NCBI GenBank assembly: GCA_028289885.1
Contig: JAQGKX010000045.1
Span: forward strand, 1 to 34,191
DNA: 34,191 nucleotides
Direction of reading: 5' to 3'
From: Sphingomonadales bacterium
Lineage (GTDB): Bacteria; Pseudomonadota; Alphaproteobacteria; Sphingomonadales; Sphingomonadaceae
The notes under the pieces are model-generated. The model searched no databases and was not told where the DNA came from. It worked only from the letters and a program-made list of their open reading frames with translations. The translations under genes and the position numbers were made by a program. Positions within the stretch are counted from its first letter, which is position 1. Every line of letters starts with the position of its first letter. This document shows positions 6,734-15,740 of the stretch, one piece after another.

Positions 6734-7507
6734 TTATTCGGCGACCGCTGCGTCTTCACGGGCGCGGCGGCGCTGCGTGAACCAGGTCGCGATCAGGGTC
6801 AGCTCGTACAAGATACAGAGCGGCACCGCGAGCAGCATCATCGAACCAATATCCGGCGGCGTCAGTATCGCCGCCACTGCAGCGTTCGCCACAATCGCGT
6901 ATCGCCGGAATTTCACCAACTGGTCGCGCGTCACGATCCCCGCCGCCTCGAGCAGCATGAGCATGACGGGCAGCAGGAACGCTAGGCCAAAGCCGAACAT
7001 GAACTGCATCACGAATTTCAGGTAACTGCCGACGTCGGGCAGCGACTGTTGCGTCACGCCGCCAAGATCGCCCTGAAACCCCAGTAAAAATTTCAACGCC
7101 AGCGGAATGGCAACGAAATAGGCGAGGCTGGCCCCCGCTGCGAACAGCAACGGCGTCGCCATCAGGAATGGTGCCAGCGCCTTGCGTTCCTTTTTATAAA
7201 GCCCTGGCGCGACGAACAGCCAGATCTGGTTGGCGATCACCGGAAATGCGATCATCAGCGCAGAGAAGAACGCCACCTTCATCTCGACAAAAAACCCGCC
7301 ATAGATCTCGGTGTTGATCAGCGTCTTCTGCCCGGCGATCTGCAGCGGCTCGACGAGGATGACGAGGATACGACGCGCAAAATACAGGCAAAGGCAAAAC
7401 GCGACGCCGAGCGCAAGGAACGACCATAATAGCCGTCGGCGCAGCTCGATCAAATGTTCGAGCAACGGGGCACGGCTGGCGTCGATTTCGTCGATCACCT
7501 CGCTCAA
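6734..7507 (-). CDS. tatC: Sec-independent translocase subunit TatC
   Basis: TatC is the polytopic receptor of the twin-arginine pathway: it binds RR signal peptides at the inner membrane and recruits TatA. The 257-residue protein has the cytoplasmic N-terminal LLEHLIELRRRLL motif, then six hydrophobic segments. It also has the conserved block around EIYGGFFVEMKVAFF and FPVIANQIWLFVAPGLYKKERK. The start is TTG at 7507, inside the tatB stop (TTGA overlap), with GGAG 8 bases upstream; a GTG three codons later is an alternative. It is the last gene of the argS-to-tatC run. Confidence 0.96.
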   Translation of the reverse strand: MSEVIDEIDASRAPLLEHLIELRRRLLWSFLALGVAFCLCLYFARRILVILVEPLQIAGQKTLINTEIYGGFFVEMKVAFFSALMIAFPVIANQIWLFVAPGLYKKERKALAPFLMATPLLFAAGASLAYFVAIPLALKFLLGFQGDLGGVTQQSLPDVGSYLKFVMQFMFGFGLAFLLPVMLMLLEAAGIVTRDQLVKFRRYAIVANAAVAAILTPPDIGSMMLLAVPLCILYELTLIATWFTQRRRAREDAAVAE

Positions 7508-7854
7508 GCGGGACGCTCCGGATTGGTTGTTTCGGGAAACGGTAGCCCCGGCTCGACGGGGGCAACAGCTTCTACCGGAGGATGATCAACTACGGGCGTG
7601 TTTTCGAGCAAAACGGTGGAAGGATAAGCCTGCATGATCCTTTCGTTCTCCTCTTTCCACTTTTTCTCCATGTCCTCGAGTTCGGCTTCGCGGATCATAT
7701 TGTCGAAACCCGACCGGAAATGACGCGCCATGCCGCGCGCCTTGCCGACCCACTGGCCAACGACCCGCATCACGCGCGGGAGATCCTTCGGCCCGATAAC
7801 AAGCAGCGCAATCACCGCAACGGCAAGCAATTCGGATGGTGCAATGTCGAGCAT
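7504..7854 (-). CDS. tatB: Twin-arginine translocase subunit TatB
   Basis: TatB forms the substrate receptor complex with TatC. The 116-residue protein begins MLDIAPSELLAVAVIALLVIGPKDLP: a short periplasmic N-terminus with a Glu at residue 8, one membrane helix, and the GP hinge. An amphipathic helix follows (RVMRVVGQWVGKARGMARHFRSGF), and then a charged, Pro-rich tail. Its stop overlaps the tatC start by four bases, and tatA lies 29 bases upstream, so the order is tatA-tatB-tatC as usual. The GPKDLP hinge separates it from TatA-type paralogues. Confidence 0.95.
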   Translation of the reverse strand: MLDIAPSELLAVAVIALLVIGPKDLPRVMRVVGQWVGKARGMARHFRSGFDNMIREAELEDMEKKWKEENERIMQAYPSTVLLENTPVVDHPPVEAVAPVEPGLPFPETTNPERPA

Positions 7855-7883
7855 CGATACTGGCCCTTAACCCGCCAAGCGGA

Positions 7884-8150
7884 TCAGGCGGCCGGGTCGT
7901 TCGACGTTTGTGCAGCAGCAGCCTTGGTCCGCTCATGCTCGGCAATGATATCGGCAGCGGTCCGCCCCTCGATCAGCGGCGCAGGCGACGTCAGCGTTGG
8001 CGATGCGGCATGCTCCTCATCGGCCATGCCCTTCTTGAAGTTCTTCACGCCCTTGGCAACGTCGCCCATCAGCGCCGAAAAACGCCCGCCGCCAAGCAAC
8101 AGCGCGGCCACGACCGCGAGAATCAGAATATGCGGAAGCGACAAACCCAT
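7884..8150 (-). CDS. tatA: Twin-arginine translocase pore subunit TatA
   Basis: TatA oligomerises to form the conducting element of the Tat system. The 88-residue protein has a membrane helix at about residues 5-20 (LPHILILAVVAALLLGG), a hinge, and an amphipathic helix (SALMGDVAKGVKNFKKG) as in the family. An acidic/Ala-rich tail follows. A strong AAGGAG site sits 9 bases before the ATG. One oddity: the hinge reads LLLGGGRFS, so the nearly invariant Phe-Gly pair of most TatA proteins is Leu-Gly here. It starts 28 bases after scpB ends. Confidence 0.95.
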   Translation of the reverse strand: MGLSLPHILILAVVAALLLGGGRFSALMGDVAKGVKNFKKGMADEEHAASPTLTSPAPLIEGRTAADIIAEHERTKAAAAQTSNDPAA

Positions 8151-8178
8151 GACGTAAACTCCTTTATACTGACCCTAT

Positions 8179-8751
8179 CTAGTCGTCTTCGTCGGAGGTT
8201 TCCAGTTCGCCGTCGAATCCTGAGCCATCTTGCGGTTCCAGCAACCCTGCAGCGCGCAGATCGTCGATCCCGGGAAGGTCGCGGCGGTCGTTCAGGCCGA
8301 AATGCGTCAGGAACTCGGCCGTCGTCGCATAGGTGAGCGGACGGCCCGGCATTTCACGGCGTCCGGCAGGGGCGATCCACCCTGCCTCCATCAGCACGTC
8401 GAGCGTACCCTTGGATATCTGGACACCCCTGATCGCCTCGATCTCAGCGCGACTGACCGGCTCGTGATAGGCGATGATGGCGAGTGTCTCTGTCCCGGCC
8501 CTGCTCAACCGCCGTGACGATTCGCGCGTTTCGCGGAGCAGATGCGCCAGGTCCGCCGCCGTCTGGAAATGCCAGCGCCCGCCGCGCTCGACCAGATTTA
8601 TGCCGTGTCCGGCATGGCGCGCGATCAGGGCTTCCATGGCTTCGGAAACGCCAGCACTCACACCCAGCCGTTGCTCAATGTCCGGGATACCTAACGGTGT
8701 CTCACTGGCGAACAACAGCGCCTCGACCGCACGCGCAAGTTCATCGGTCAT
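8179..8751 (-). CDS. scpB: Segregation and condensation protein B
   Basis: ScpB dimerises and binds the kleisin ScpA in the SMC-ScpAB condensin complex that compacts and segregates the chromosome. The 190-residue protein has two winged-helix domains. The first runs from ARAVEALLFASETPLGIPDI (start to about residue 75). The second holds the diagnostic ETLAIIAYHEPVSRAEIEAIRG (about 90-110) and then LTYATTAEFLTHFGL (about 140-160). The tail is acidic. Its ATG overlaps the scpA stop (ATGA), so the two are translationally coupled, as expected for partners needed in fixed ratio. Confidence 0.95.
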   Translation of the reverse strand: MTDELARAVEALLFASETPLGIPDIEQRLGVSAGVSEAMEALIARHAGHGINLVERGGRWHFQTAADLAHLLRETRESSRRLSRAGTETLAIIAYHEPVSRAEIEAIRGVQISKGTLDVLMEAGWIAPAGRREMPGRPLTYATTAEFLTHFGLNDRRDLPGIDDLRAAGLLEPQDGSGFDGELETSDEDD

Positions 8752-9473
8752 GCGGCGCGGATCATCAGCGGCGCGAAGGGGGCCGATTGTTCAAAATCGA
8801 TAACCCCGCGCCGCGCGAGTTCGAGAGTCGCCACTACGGTCGATGCCAGCGCTGATTTACGATAGTCGGGCGAACCGTCCGCCGGCAGGAACGCAGCGAT
8901 TGCGGTCCAGTCACCGATCCGCCCCAGCATGGCCTCGATCCGCAGCATCGCTGCCTCCAGCGACAGGACGGGCCGTCGCGAAACCTGATGAAACACCGGC
9001 TGGCTTCGCGCCTGCACCGCGCCGTAAGCCGCTATCAGATCATACAGGCTCGCTTTCCAGTTGACGTGCCGCTCGGTTGCGAGGCCTTCGGGCGCAACCC
9101 GTCGAAACACGTCGCGGTCGATCAGGTCCCGCGCCATCAATCGCGCGCCCGCCTCACGCATCGCGTCGAGCCGCAGCAGACGCTGTTGCAAGCGGAATGC
9201 GAGTTCCTCGGGGCTCGGGTCTTCCTGCTCGGCACGTGGCAGAAGAAGGCACGACTTCAGGTACGCCAGCCACGCCGCCATGACGAGATAATCGGCAGCC
9301 TGATCGAGCCGTTCCGCACCCACGCGCTTCAGATAATCCAGATATTGATCGACCAGCGCGAGGATCGAAATCTGGTGAAGATCGACCTTTTGGGACCGCG
9401 CAAGCGCCAGCAACAGGTCGAGCGGCCCTTCCCAACCATCGAGGTCGAGTGTCAGGCCGTCGTCGCTCGTCAC
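8748..9473 (-). CDS. scpA: Segregation and condensation protein A (kleisin)
   Basis: ScpA is the kleisin that bridges the SMC heads and carries ScpB. The 241-residue protein has the N-terminal family block WEGPLDLLLALARSQKVDL followed by ISILALVDQYLDYL at about residues 14-52. After a helical middle region it has a C-terminal winged helix ending in SALASTVVATLELARRGVI. The start is GTG at 9473 inside the nagZ stop (GTGA overlap). Its stop overlaps scpB. The string nagZ-scpA-scpB-tat is common in Alphaproteobacteria. Confidence 0.95.
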   Translation of the reverse strand: MTSDDGLTLDLDGWEGPLDLLLALARSQKVDLHQISILALVDQYLDYLKRVGAERLDQAADYLVMAAWLAYLKSCLLLPRAEQEDPSPEELAFRLQQRLLRLDAMREAGARLMARDLIDRDVFRRVAPEGLATERHVNWKASLYDLIAAYGAVQARSQPVFHQVSRRPVLSLEAAMLRIEAMLGRIGDWTAIAAFLPADGSPDYRKSALASTVVATLELARRGVIDFEQSAPFAPLMIRAA

Positions 9474-10477
9474 GCAAGCGCCAGCAAAGCGTCGCGCTTG
9501 GCAATCAGGTCGGGAAGCGCTGAAAAATCTGTCACCGGCGCAATCGTTGCCATCGCGCGCGCCAGCCGTTCTGCGCCAATCACTGTAATTTCGGGCAATG
9601 CCGTCGCAATCGCGATCATCTCATCCATGCGACCCCAGCAATTCAGCGCAATATCGCAACCCGCCTCCACGCATGCCACCGCCCGGTCGCTCACCTCCCC
9701 CGATAGTGCCTTCATGTCCAGATCGTCGCTCATCAACAGGCCATCGAAGCCAATCCGCCCGCGAATAATGTCTGCAATGATCGACGGCGACATCGTCACG
9801 CACCGCTCGGTGTCCCAGACAGGAAACATGATATGCCCGGTCATGGCCATCGGGGCATTTTTCAGCCGTTCGAACGGCCGCAAATCGGTTGCAAGTTCCT
9901 CGTCGCTGGTATCGACGACCGGCAAATCATGGTGACTATCCACCACCGCCCGCCCCTGCCCCGGCATGTGCTTGACGATGCCGACGACGCCTCCTTCGCG
10001 CAATCCATCGATCACCGACCGCCCCAGCGAAGCGACGCGCATCGGGTCAGCACCCAGCGCGCGGTCTCCAATTGCCGGGTGTGTGTCCGGCGTCCGCACG
10101 TCGAGCAGCGGAAGCGCATCGACATTGATGCCAACCTCCGCCAGCGTCAGCCCGATCGCCCGGGCATTGACCCGCGCCGCTTCCATCGCAGAGATCGGGG
10201 CGACATCGTACAGCGCGTCGAACGCCGCTCCCGCCGGAAATGCGGGCCATTCGGGGGGCTGCATCCGCGAAACGCGACCACCCTCCTGATCGATCAATAT
10301 GGGGAGGTCGTCGCGGCCACTCAACGCGCGCAGATCATCGGTCAATGCCCGCAACTGCGCGCGATCAACGCAGTTGCGCTTGAACATGATGTAACCGGCA
10401 GGATCGCAATCGCGAAAGAACGCGCGTTCGTCGGGTGTGAGCGTCGGGCCGGACAGGCCGAAGATAACGGGCTTCAT
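9470..10477 (-). CDS. nagZ: Beta-N-acetylhexosaminidase NagZ (GH3)
   Basis: NagZ is a cytoplasmic glycoside hydrolase family 3 enzyme that removes GlcNAc from anhydromuropeptides during cell wall recycling. The protein (335 residues from the ATG at 10477) shows the substrate-binding LIDQEGGRVSR, then KHMPGQG and DSH, and the nucleophile in MSDDLDMKA. Asp-Ser-His matches the catalytic Asp-His dyad of NagZ. One change: the conserved KHxPGHG reads KHMPGQG, with Gln in place of the second His. A GTG at 10486 is an alternative start; I prefer the ATG because MKPVIFGLSG is the usual N-terminus. It is followed, with overlap, by scpA. Confidence 0.94.
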   Translation of the reverse strand: MKPVIFGLSGPTLTPDERAFFRDCDPAGYIMFKRNCVDRAQLRALTDDLRALSGRDDLPILIDQEGGRVSRMQPPEWPAFPAGAAFDALYDVAPISAMEAARVNARAIGLTLAEVGINVDALPLLDVRTPDTHPAIGDRALGADPMRVASLGRSVIDGLREGGVVGIVKHMPGQGRAVVDSHHDLPVVDTSDEELATDLRPFERLKNAPMAMTGHIMFPVWDTERCVTMSPSIIADIIRGRIGFDGLLMSDDLDMKALSGEVSDRAVACVEAGCDIALNCWGRMDEMIAIATALPEITVIGAERLARAMATIAPVTDFSALPDLIAKRDALLALA

Positions 10478-10519
10478 GCCGTTCACTTAGCCCGCTTGTC
10501 CGGCCCTGTCGAAGGGGGC

Positions 10520-11251
10520 TTAGTTTACCACCATGCAATTTTCGCCAGCCACTTTCAGCTTGCCGCAAATCGTGCCGGCGTCGCCCCCGGCATTGGCGCG
10601 CAGCCGGTAGAAGGTCGTTCCATCGACGTTCGCCGATTCGACCGATTTGGTCAGCGGCGCGAGATAGGCGAAACGCTTGGTCAGCTTTACCCATGCCGCA
10701 CTCGCCTGAGCATCGGAATTGAACGATCCGAGCTGAACCAGCGATCCCGATACCGCAGCAGCTCCGGTCGAACCGCCTGCCTTGGTCGGCGGAGCAGCCA
10801 CCAGCTTACCGCCCGAAGCAGCCAGCGTCGTCGTCGCAACCTTTGCCGCCGGAGCGCCGACGGTCTTGGCAAGCCCGGCTTTGCCGCTGGCAACCGGCGT
10901 TTCGGCTGTCCCGCCAAGATCGATCTTGCCGTTCGCCTCGGCACCTTCGGACGCTGCGAACGCGCTGTCGCCCTGCCCTTCGACCTTCATTCCGCCGGGT
11001 GAATCGGGCCGGACCTTATAGTCGCCCTCTTGTGCCGCGATCAGCTTGCCATCACCCTGCGGCGTCGGGCCATGATGCCGGAGCAACCAGACGCCACCGA
11101 TGACGAGACCGAGCGCAATCAGTGCCGCGATCACGAAACCCGCCAGCTTACCCGTCGATACGCGACCGCCATCTTCGTCATCGACTGCTTCCAGCCACGG
11201 CAAACGGTCCTCGTCGTTGAGCGGCAGGGTGCCGCGATCGGTATCGCTCAA
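10520..11251 (-). CDS. SPOR-domain inner membrane protein
   Basis: SPOR domains bind denuded septal peptidoglycan and bring proteins to the division site. This 243-residue protein has a cytoplasmic start of about 35 residues and a membrane helix at about 36-57 (LAGFVIAALIALGLVIGGVWL). A long Ala/Gly/Lys-rich periplasmic linker follows, then a C-terminal SPOR domain at about 168-243 (LVQLGSFNSDAQASAAWVKL to the end). Two Cys residues near the end (ICGKLKVAGENC) may form a disulfide. The start is TTG at 11251, one base past the argS stop, with GAGGAG about 9 bases upstream. The position between argS and nagZ is usual for SPOR proteins in this order. Confidence 0.9.
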   Translation of the reverse strand: MSDTDRGTLPLNDEDRLPWLEAVDDEDGGRVSTGKLAGFVIAALIALGLVIGGVWLLRHHGPTPQGDGKLIAAQEGDYKVRPDSPGGMKVEGQGDSAFAASEGAEANGKIDLGGTAETPVASGKAGLAKTVGAPAAKVATTTLAASGGKLVAAPPTKAGGSTGAAAVSGSLVQLGSFNSDAQASAAWVKLTKRFAYLAPLTKSVESANVDGTTFYRLRANAGGDAGTICGKLKVAGENCMVVN

Positions 11252-11252
11252 T

Positions 11253-12977
11253 TTACATCTCCTCGGCAGCGGTCACGCCCATGATCGCCATTCCATTACG
11301 GATGATTTGCCCGATACCGGCAGCCATGAAAAGCCGGGCCTGTGTCAAATCGGGATCGTTAACCATCAGGACCCGCCGATCAGGCCGATCGTTGCCGATG
11401 TTGAAATACGCATGAAAGGCCGCAGCGAGGTCATAAAGATAGAAAGCGATGCGGTGCGGCTCGCGACTTGCCGCCGCCGACTCGACGATTCGCGGAAATT
11501 GCGCGGCCATCTTGATCAGGACAAGGTCTTCGGCATCGAGTTTTTGGACGTCCGGATTGCCGACCGCGATACCCGCCTCCGCAACCTTGCGGCCCAGCGA
11601 CTTGATCCGCGCATGGGCATATTGAACATAGAATACCGGATTGTCCTTCGACGCCTCGACCACCTTGGCAAAATCGAAATCCATCTGCGCATCGGCCTTG
11701 CGGCTCAACATAGTGAACCGAACGACGTCCTTGCCAACCTCGTTCACGACATCGGCCAAGGTCACAAAATTGCCCGACCGCTTGGACATCTTGACCGGCT
11801 CACCATCGCGAAGGAGCCGCACCATCTGAATTATTTTTACGTCGAATGGCTTGGGTACGCCAGATTCGTCGGCAGTCAGCGCAGCAACCGCCGCCCGGAT
11901 ACGCTTCACCGTGCCCGCATGATCGGCACCCCATATGTCGATCAGCGCGTCCGCCGTCTCCGACTTCTGGAAGTGATAGGCCATGTCCGCGCCGAAATAG
12001 GTCCAGCTTCCGTTGGACTTCCGGATCGGCCGGTCCTGATCGTCACCGAATTGCGTGGAGCGAAACAGCGGCAGCTCGACCGGCTCCCACTCCTCGTCGG
12101 CCTGGCCCTTCGGCGCTTCGAGAACACCGTCGTAGATCAATCCCTGTGCCCGCAAGCGCGCCTCGGCAGCCTCGGGCTTTTTTGCGGCCTGAACCTCGGC
12201 TTCCGAAGAAAACACGTCATGGTGAATACCGAGCAGCGCCAGATCGGCTCTGATCAGTACCAGCATCGCCGCGACCGCCCGGGTTCGGAACGGCACCAGC
12301 CACTCGGCCTCGGGTGCATTGACGTAGGTGTCGCCGAACTCAGCCGCCAATGCCTGCCCGACCGGGATCAGATAGTCGCCCGGATACAACCCCTCGGGAA
12401 TGTCCCCGACGTCAGCGCCCAGCGCCTCCCGATACCGAACGTGCGCCGACCGCGCGAGGACATCGACCTGCCCGCCCGCATCGTTCACATAATATTCCTT
12501 GATGACCCGGTGCCCCGAATACTGGAGCAACGTGGCCAGAGCATCGCCAACCACCGCACCCCGGCAATGCCCCATGTGCATCGGCCCCGTGGGGTTTGCA
12601 GAAACATATTCCACATTCACGATCTGGTTTGCGCCCGTGTCCGACCGGCCATAATCGCCAGCCGCCGCGTGAATCCGCACCAGTTCTTCGCGCCAGACCG
12701 AATCCGCCAGACGCAAATTAATAAACCCCGGCCCCGCGATCTCGACCGCAGTCACGCCCGGCACCGCCTGCAGCAACGGCTTCAACGCCTCGGCCAGATC
12801 GCGCGGCTTCACGCCTGCGCCCTTTGCCAGCACCATCGCTGCATTGGTCGCCAGATCGCCGTGCGCCGGATCGCGCGGTGGCTCGACTGCGATGTTGGCG
12901 CGGTTCAACCCCTCCACCAAGGGAAGCTGGTCGAGTGCGGCGTTCAGATGCGCGGTGTAGTCGAGGTAAAGCGTCAA
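11253..12977 (-). CDS. argS: Arginyl-tRNA synthetase
   Basis: ArgS charges tRNA-Arg. The class I signatures are visible: HMGH within SANPTGPMHMGHCRGAV (about residues 134-137) and KMSKRSG. An N-terminal Arg-tRNA-synthetase domain contains VEPPRDPAHGDLATNAAMVLAK, and the C-terminal DALR anticodon-binding domain ends AEEM. Both candidate starts are TTG. The one at 12977 gives MTLYLDYTAHL, the usual N-terminus; the one at 12995 adds six residues. I take the inner one (574 residues). It begins the run of leftward genes that ends with tatC and is 51-69 bases after pepN. Confidence 0.96.
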   Translation of the reverse strand: MTLYLDYTAHLNAALDQLPLVEGLNRANIAVEPPRDPAHGDLATNAAMVLAKGAGVKPRDLAEALKPLLQAVPGVTAVEIAGPGFINLRLADSVWREELVRIHAAAGDYGRSDTGANQIVNVEYVSANPTGPMHMGHCRGAVVGDALATLLQYSGHRVIKEYYVNDAGGQVDVLARSAHVRYREALGADVGDIPEGLYPGDYLIPVGQALAAEFGDTYVNAPEAEWLVPFRTRAVAAMLVLIRADLALLGIHHDVFSSEAEVQAAKKPEAAEARLRAQGLIYDGVLEAPKGQADEEWEPVELPLFRSTQFGDDQDRPIRKSNGSWTYFGADMAYHFQKSETADALIDIWGADHAGTVKRIRAAVAALTADESGVPKPFDVKIIQMVRLLRDGEPVKMSKRSGNFVTLADVVNEVGKDVVRFTMLSRKADAQMDFDFAKVVEASKDNPVFYVQYAHARIKSLGRKVAEAGIAVGNPDVQKLDAEDLVLIKMAAQFPRIVESAAASREPHRIAFYLYDLAAAFHAYFNIGNDRPDRRVLMVNDPDLTQARLFMAAGIGQIIRNGMAIMGVTAAEEM

Positions 12978-13046
12978 CGGATAATCCCGGATCAAGGCAA
13001 AGCGCGGCCCTTAACCGGAATGGGTGAAAAGGTCACGCCACCCAAA

Positions 13047-15647
13047 TCAGGCCAGCGACTTCGACACCTGTTCAAACACGTCCTTCGACAACCCCGGCAC
13101 CGCAAGTATCCGCTCCAGCTCCGCCCGCATCAGCGCCTGCCGCCCCGCATCGAACCGCCGCCAGCGCCCAAGCGACGGCACCATCTTGGCCGCCGTCTGC
13201 GCATTCACCGGGTCGAGCGCGATGATCTGGTCGGCGAAAAAAGTATAGCCGCGCCCATCCGCCGCATGGAACGACCGTTGGTTGACTCCGAACGCCCCAA
13301 CCAACGCCCGAAACCGGTTGGGATTGTTCAAGGTGAAATCCGGGTGCCCCGCCAGCGCAATCACCGCCTCGACTGTATCGGCCCGTGTCGCAACCGCCTG
13401 CGTCGTGAACCATTTGTCCAGGACCAGCGCATTGTCGCGATACCGCTGATAGAACGTCTCCAGCGCCGCGACCCGCAACTCGGCATCGCTGTTCGCCAAA
13501 GTCCCGAGCGCCGCCAGCCGGTCGGTCATATTGTCCGCCGCACCAAACTGCGTGAACGCCAGCTTCGCCCCGTCCACCGGATCGGCGGCCATGATATGGC
13601 CAAGCGCAACATTCCGAATCCGGCGCGCGCCTTTGGCACCCGGTGAATATTCGAACGCTCGCCCACCGTTCGCGGCATAGATCGCCTGCCACTTCGGCAA
13701 ATGCGCCTTCGCCAGAGCCACCCGCAGAGCCTCGCGCGCTGTCGCAATCGCGTCGGGATCGACCACAAGCATCTGGTCGCCGATAAACGCCTCGCTCGGC
13801 AAGACGACAGCCTCGCCAATAAACGCCGGGTCCAAAGCCGCATGGGACAGCGTCTCCCCGACGCTCTTGATGACGGCGGCATGATCGGCAACACCGTTCG
13901 AGATCGCCGCCACGAGCGTGTTCAGCATCAACTGCTGCATCGCCTCATACCGCGCAAACGGGTCATCATCCTTCGCCGCCAAAAACGCGAGATCGGCTTC
14001 GGTACGGTTGGTCTCCAGCACCACAGGCGCGCTGAAATCGCGGTTGATCGACAACACCGGTGGCCTGGCAAAGCCGTCGAACGTCAGCGTCTTCGTTTCG
14101 GTCTCGAAAACGACGACCTGCTCACCCTTACTCTCACCCGTGGCGCGGTCGAACAAGGCCAGGCGGATCGGCAAGGTCATCGGAAGTTTCACCGGCTGCC
14201 CCGGCGTCGGCGGTACCACTTGCGTCAGTACCAACGTCGCAACGCCCGCATCATGCGAAATTGCCGCCGTCAGCTTTGGCGTACCCGCCTGTGCATACCA
14301 GCGCTTAAAGACCGACAGATCGACCCCACTCGCGTCCTGCATCGCCGCGACAAAATCGTCGCACGTCACCGCCTGCCCGTCGTGCCGCTCGAAATACAGG
14401 TCGGACCCGGCGCGAAATTTCTCCGGCCCCAACAAGGTGTGGATCATCCGGATGATTTCGGCACCCTTGTTATAGATCGTCGCCGTGTAGAAATTGCCGA
14501 TTTCCATGTAGGAATCCGGTCGGATCGGATGCGCCAAGGGGCCGCTGTCTTCGGGGAACTGGCTCCCGCGCAATGCCCGCACATCCTCGATCCGCTGGAC
14601 CGCAGCCGACCCCTGATCCGCCGAAAATTCCTGATCGCGAAAGACCGTGAAGCCCTCCTTCAGCGAAAGCTGGAACCAGTCGCGGCAGGTTACGCGGTTG
14701 CCCGACCAATTGTGGAAATACTCATGTGCGACCACGCCCTGCACATTGTCGTAATCCATGTCGGTCGCGGTATCGGCATCGGCCAATATGTAGCGCGAGT
14801 TGAAGACGTTGAGCCCTTTGTTCTCCATTGCCCCGAAATTGAAATCATCGACCGCAACGATATTGAAAATGCCAAGGTCGTATTCGCGGCCATAGACTTC
14901 CTCGTCCCATTTCATCGAGGTTTTCAGCGCCGCCATCGCATGTGCCGTCTTCGGGACATCGGCCTCGCGCACCCAAATGCCAAGCTCGACGCGCTTGCCC
15001 GACATCGTCGTGAAACTGTCGCGATTGGCCTTCAAATCGCCCGCCACCAGCGCAAAAAGATAGGCGGGTTTCAGGAACGGATCGTTCCACTCGGCCCAAT
15101 GCCGGCCTCCGCCCGCATCCCCATTCGCGACGTTATCTCCGTTCGCCAGCAGTACCGGATAGGCAATTTTGTCCGCCGTCATCCGCACCGAATATCGGCT
15201 CAACACATCGGGCCGGTCGGGGAAGAAGGTAATCCGCCGAAACCCCTCCGCCTCACACTGCGTACAAAGCAGTCCACCGCTCGCATACAGCCCCATCAAC
15301 TGCGTGTTGCGTTCCGGCGAAAGTTCGACCTCGGTTTCGACGACGTGGGCGTCACCCGACAGATCGATGACCAATCGGCCATCTTCGATTCGCCAGTCGT
15401 TAATCGCCACCCCATCGACGTGAACGGCGATCGGGGTAAGCGTCTCGCCTTCCAGCACAAGCGGTCTGGCATGGTCACCGTTACGCGAAACAGAAAGTCG
15501 TGCCTTCACCCGGGTCCTTGCGGGGTCCAGTTCGAAATCGAGCGCAATCTCCGGCACCATCCAGTCAGGCACCCGATAATCCTCGCGCCGGACAATATGA
15601 GGAGTGGACAGCGGAGCCGCGGCGGTGGTGGTCTGGATGTCGAGCAT
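13047..15647 (-). CDS. pepN: Aminopeptidase N (M1 zinc metallopeptidase)
   Basis: PepN removes N-terminal amino acids from peptides in the cytoplasm in the last steps of protein turnover. The 866-residue protein has the normal length for PepN. It carries GAMEN (residues 272-276), which binds the substrate amino group. The zinc site HEYFHNWSGNR gives ligands H308 and H312 with general base E309, and the third ligand is E331 in LKEGFTVFRDQEF. The ligand spacing matches E. coli PepN. A beta-rich N-terminal domain and a helical C-terminal DUF3458-type region flank the core. There is no signal peptide. It is divergent from the epimerase gene across a 93-base gap. Confidence 0.97.
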   Translation of the reverse strand: MLDIQTTTAAAPLSTPHIVRREDYRVPDWMVPEIALDFELDPARTRVKARLSVSRNGDHARPLVLEGETLTPIAVHVDGVAINDWRIEDGRLVIDLSGDAHVVETEVELSPERNTQLMGLYASGGLLCTQCEAEGFRRITFFPDRPDVLSRYSVRMTADKIAYPVLLANGDNVANGDAGGGRHWAEWNDPFLKPAYLFALVAGDLKANRDSFTTMSGKRVELGIWVREADVPKTAHAMAALKTSMKWDEEVYGREYDLGIFNIVAVDDFNFGAMENKGLNVFNSRYILADADTATDMDYDNVQGVVAHEYFHNWSGNRVTCRDWFQLSLKEGFTVFRDQEFSADQGSAAVQRIEDVRALRGSQFPEDSGPLAHPIRPDSYMEIGNFYTATIYNKGAEIIRMIHTLLGPEKFRAGSDLYFERHDGQAVTCDDFVAAMQDASGVDLSVFKRWYAQAGTPKLTAAISHDAGVATLVLTQVVPPTPGQPVKLPMTLPIRLALFDRATGESKGEQVVVFETETKTLTFDGFARPPVLSINRDFSAPVVLETNRTEADLAFLAAKDDDPFARYEAMQQLMLNTLVAAISNGVADHAAVIKSVGETLSHAALDPAFIGEAVVLPSEAFIGDQMLVVDPDAIATAREALRVALAKAHLPKWQAIYAANGGRAFEYSPGAKGARRIRNVALGHIMAADPVDGAKLAFTQFGAADNMTDRLAALGTLANSDAELRVAALETFYQRYRDNALVLDKWFTTQAVATRADTVEAVIALAGHPDFTLNNPNRFRALVGAFGVNQRSFHAADGRGYTFFADQIIALDPVNAQTAAKMVPSLGRWRRFDAGRQALMRAELERILAVPGLSKDVFEQVSKSLA

Positions 15648-15740
15648 CGCTAACAGTTAGGGGGGCGTGCGAGGCGGCACAACTGTTTGCAACGTCCAAT
15701 CCTCAGCGTTATCGCCCGACGTTCGCAGCAAGGGTAGAAA

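Noticed and set aside
8988-11002. Rightward ORFs over scpA, nagZ and the SPOR gene
   Set aside because: They are antisense to genes with clear families and 4-base overlaps; no ribosome-binding sites or domains.
11100-15653. Very long rightward ORFs (11100-13646, 848 residues; 13701-15653, 650 residues)
   Set aside because: They are antisense to argS and pepN, which have complete catalytic motifs. Length alone is not evidence here because the opposite frame avoids stops in GC-rich DNA.
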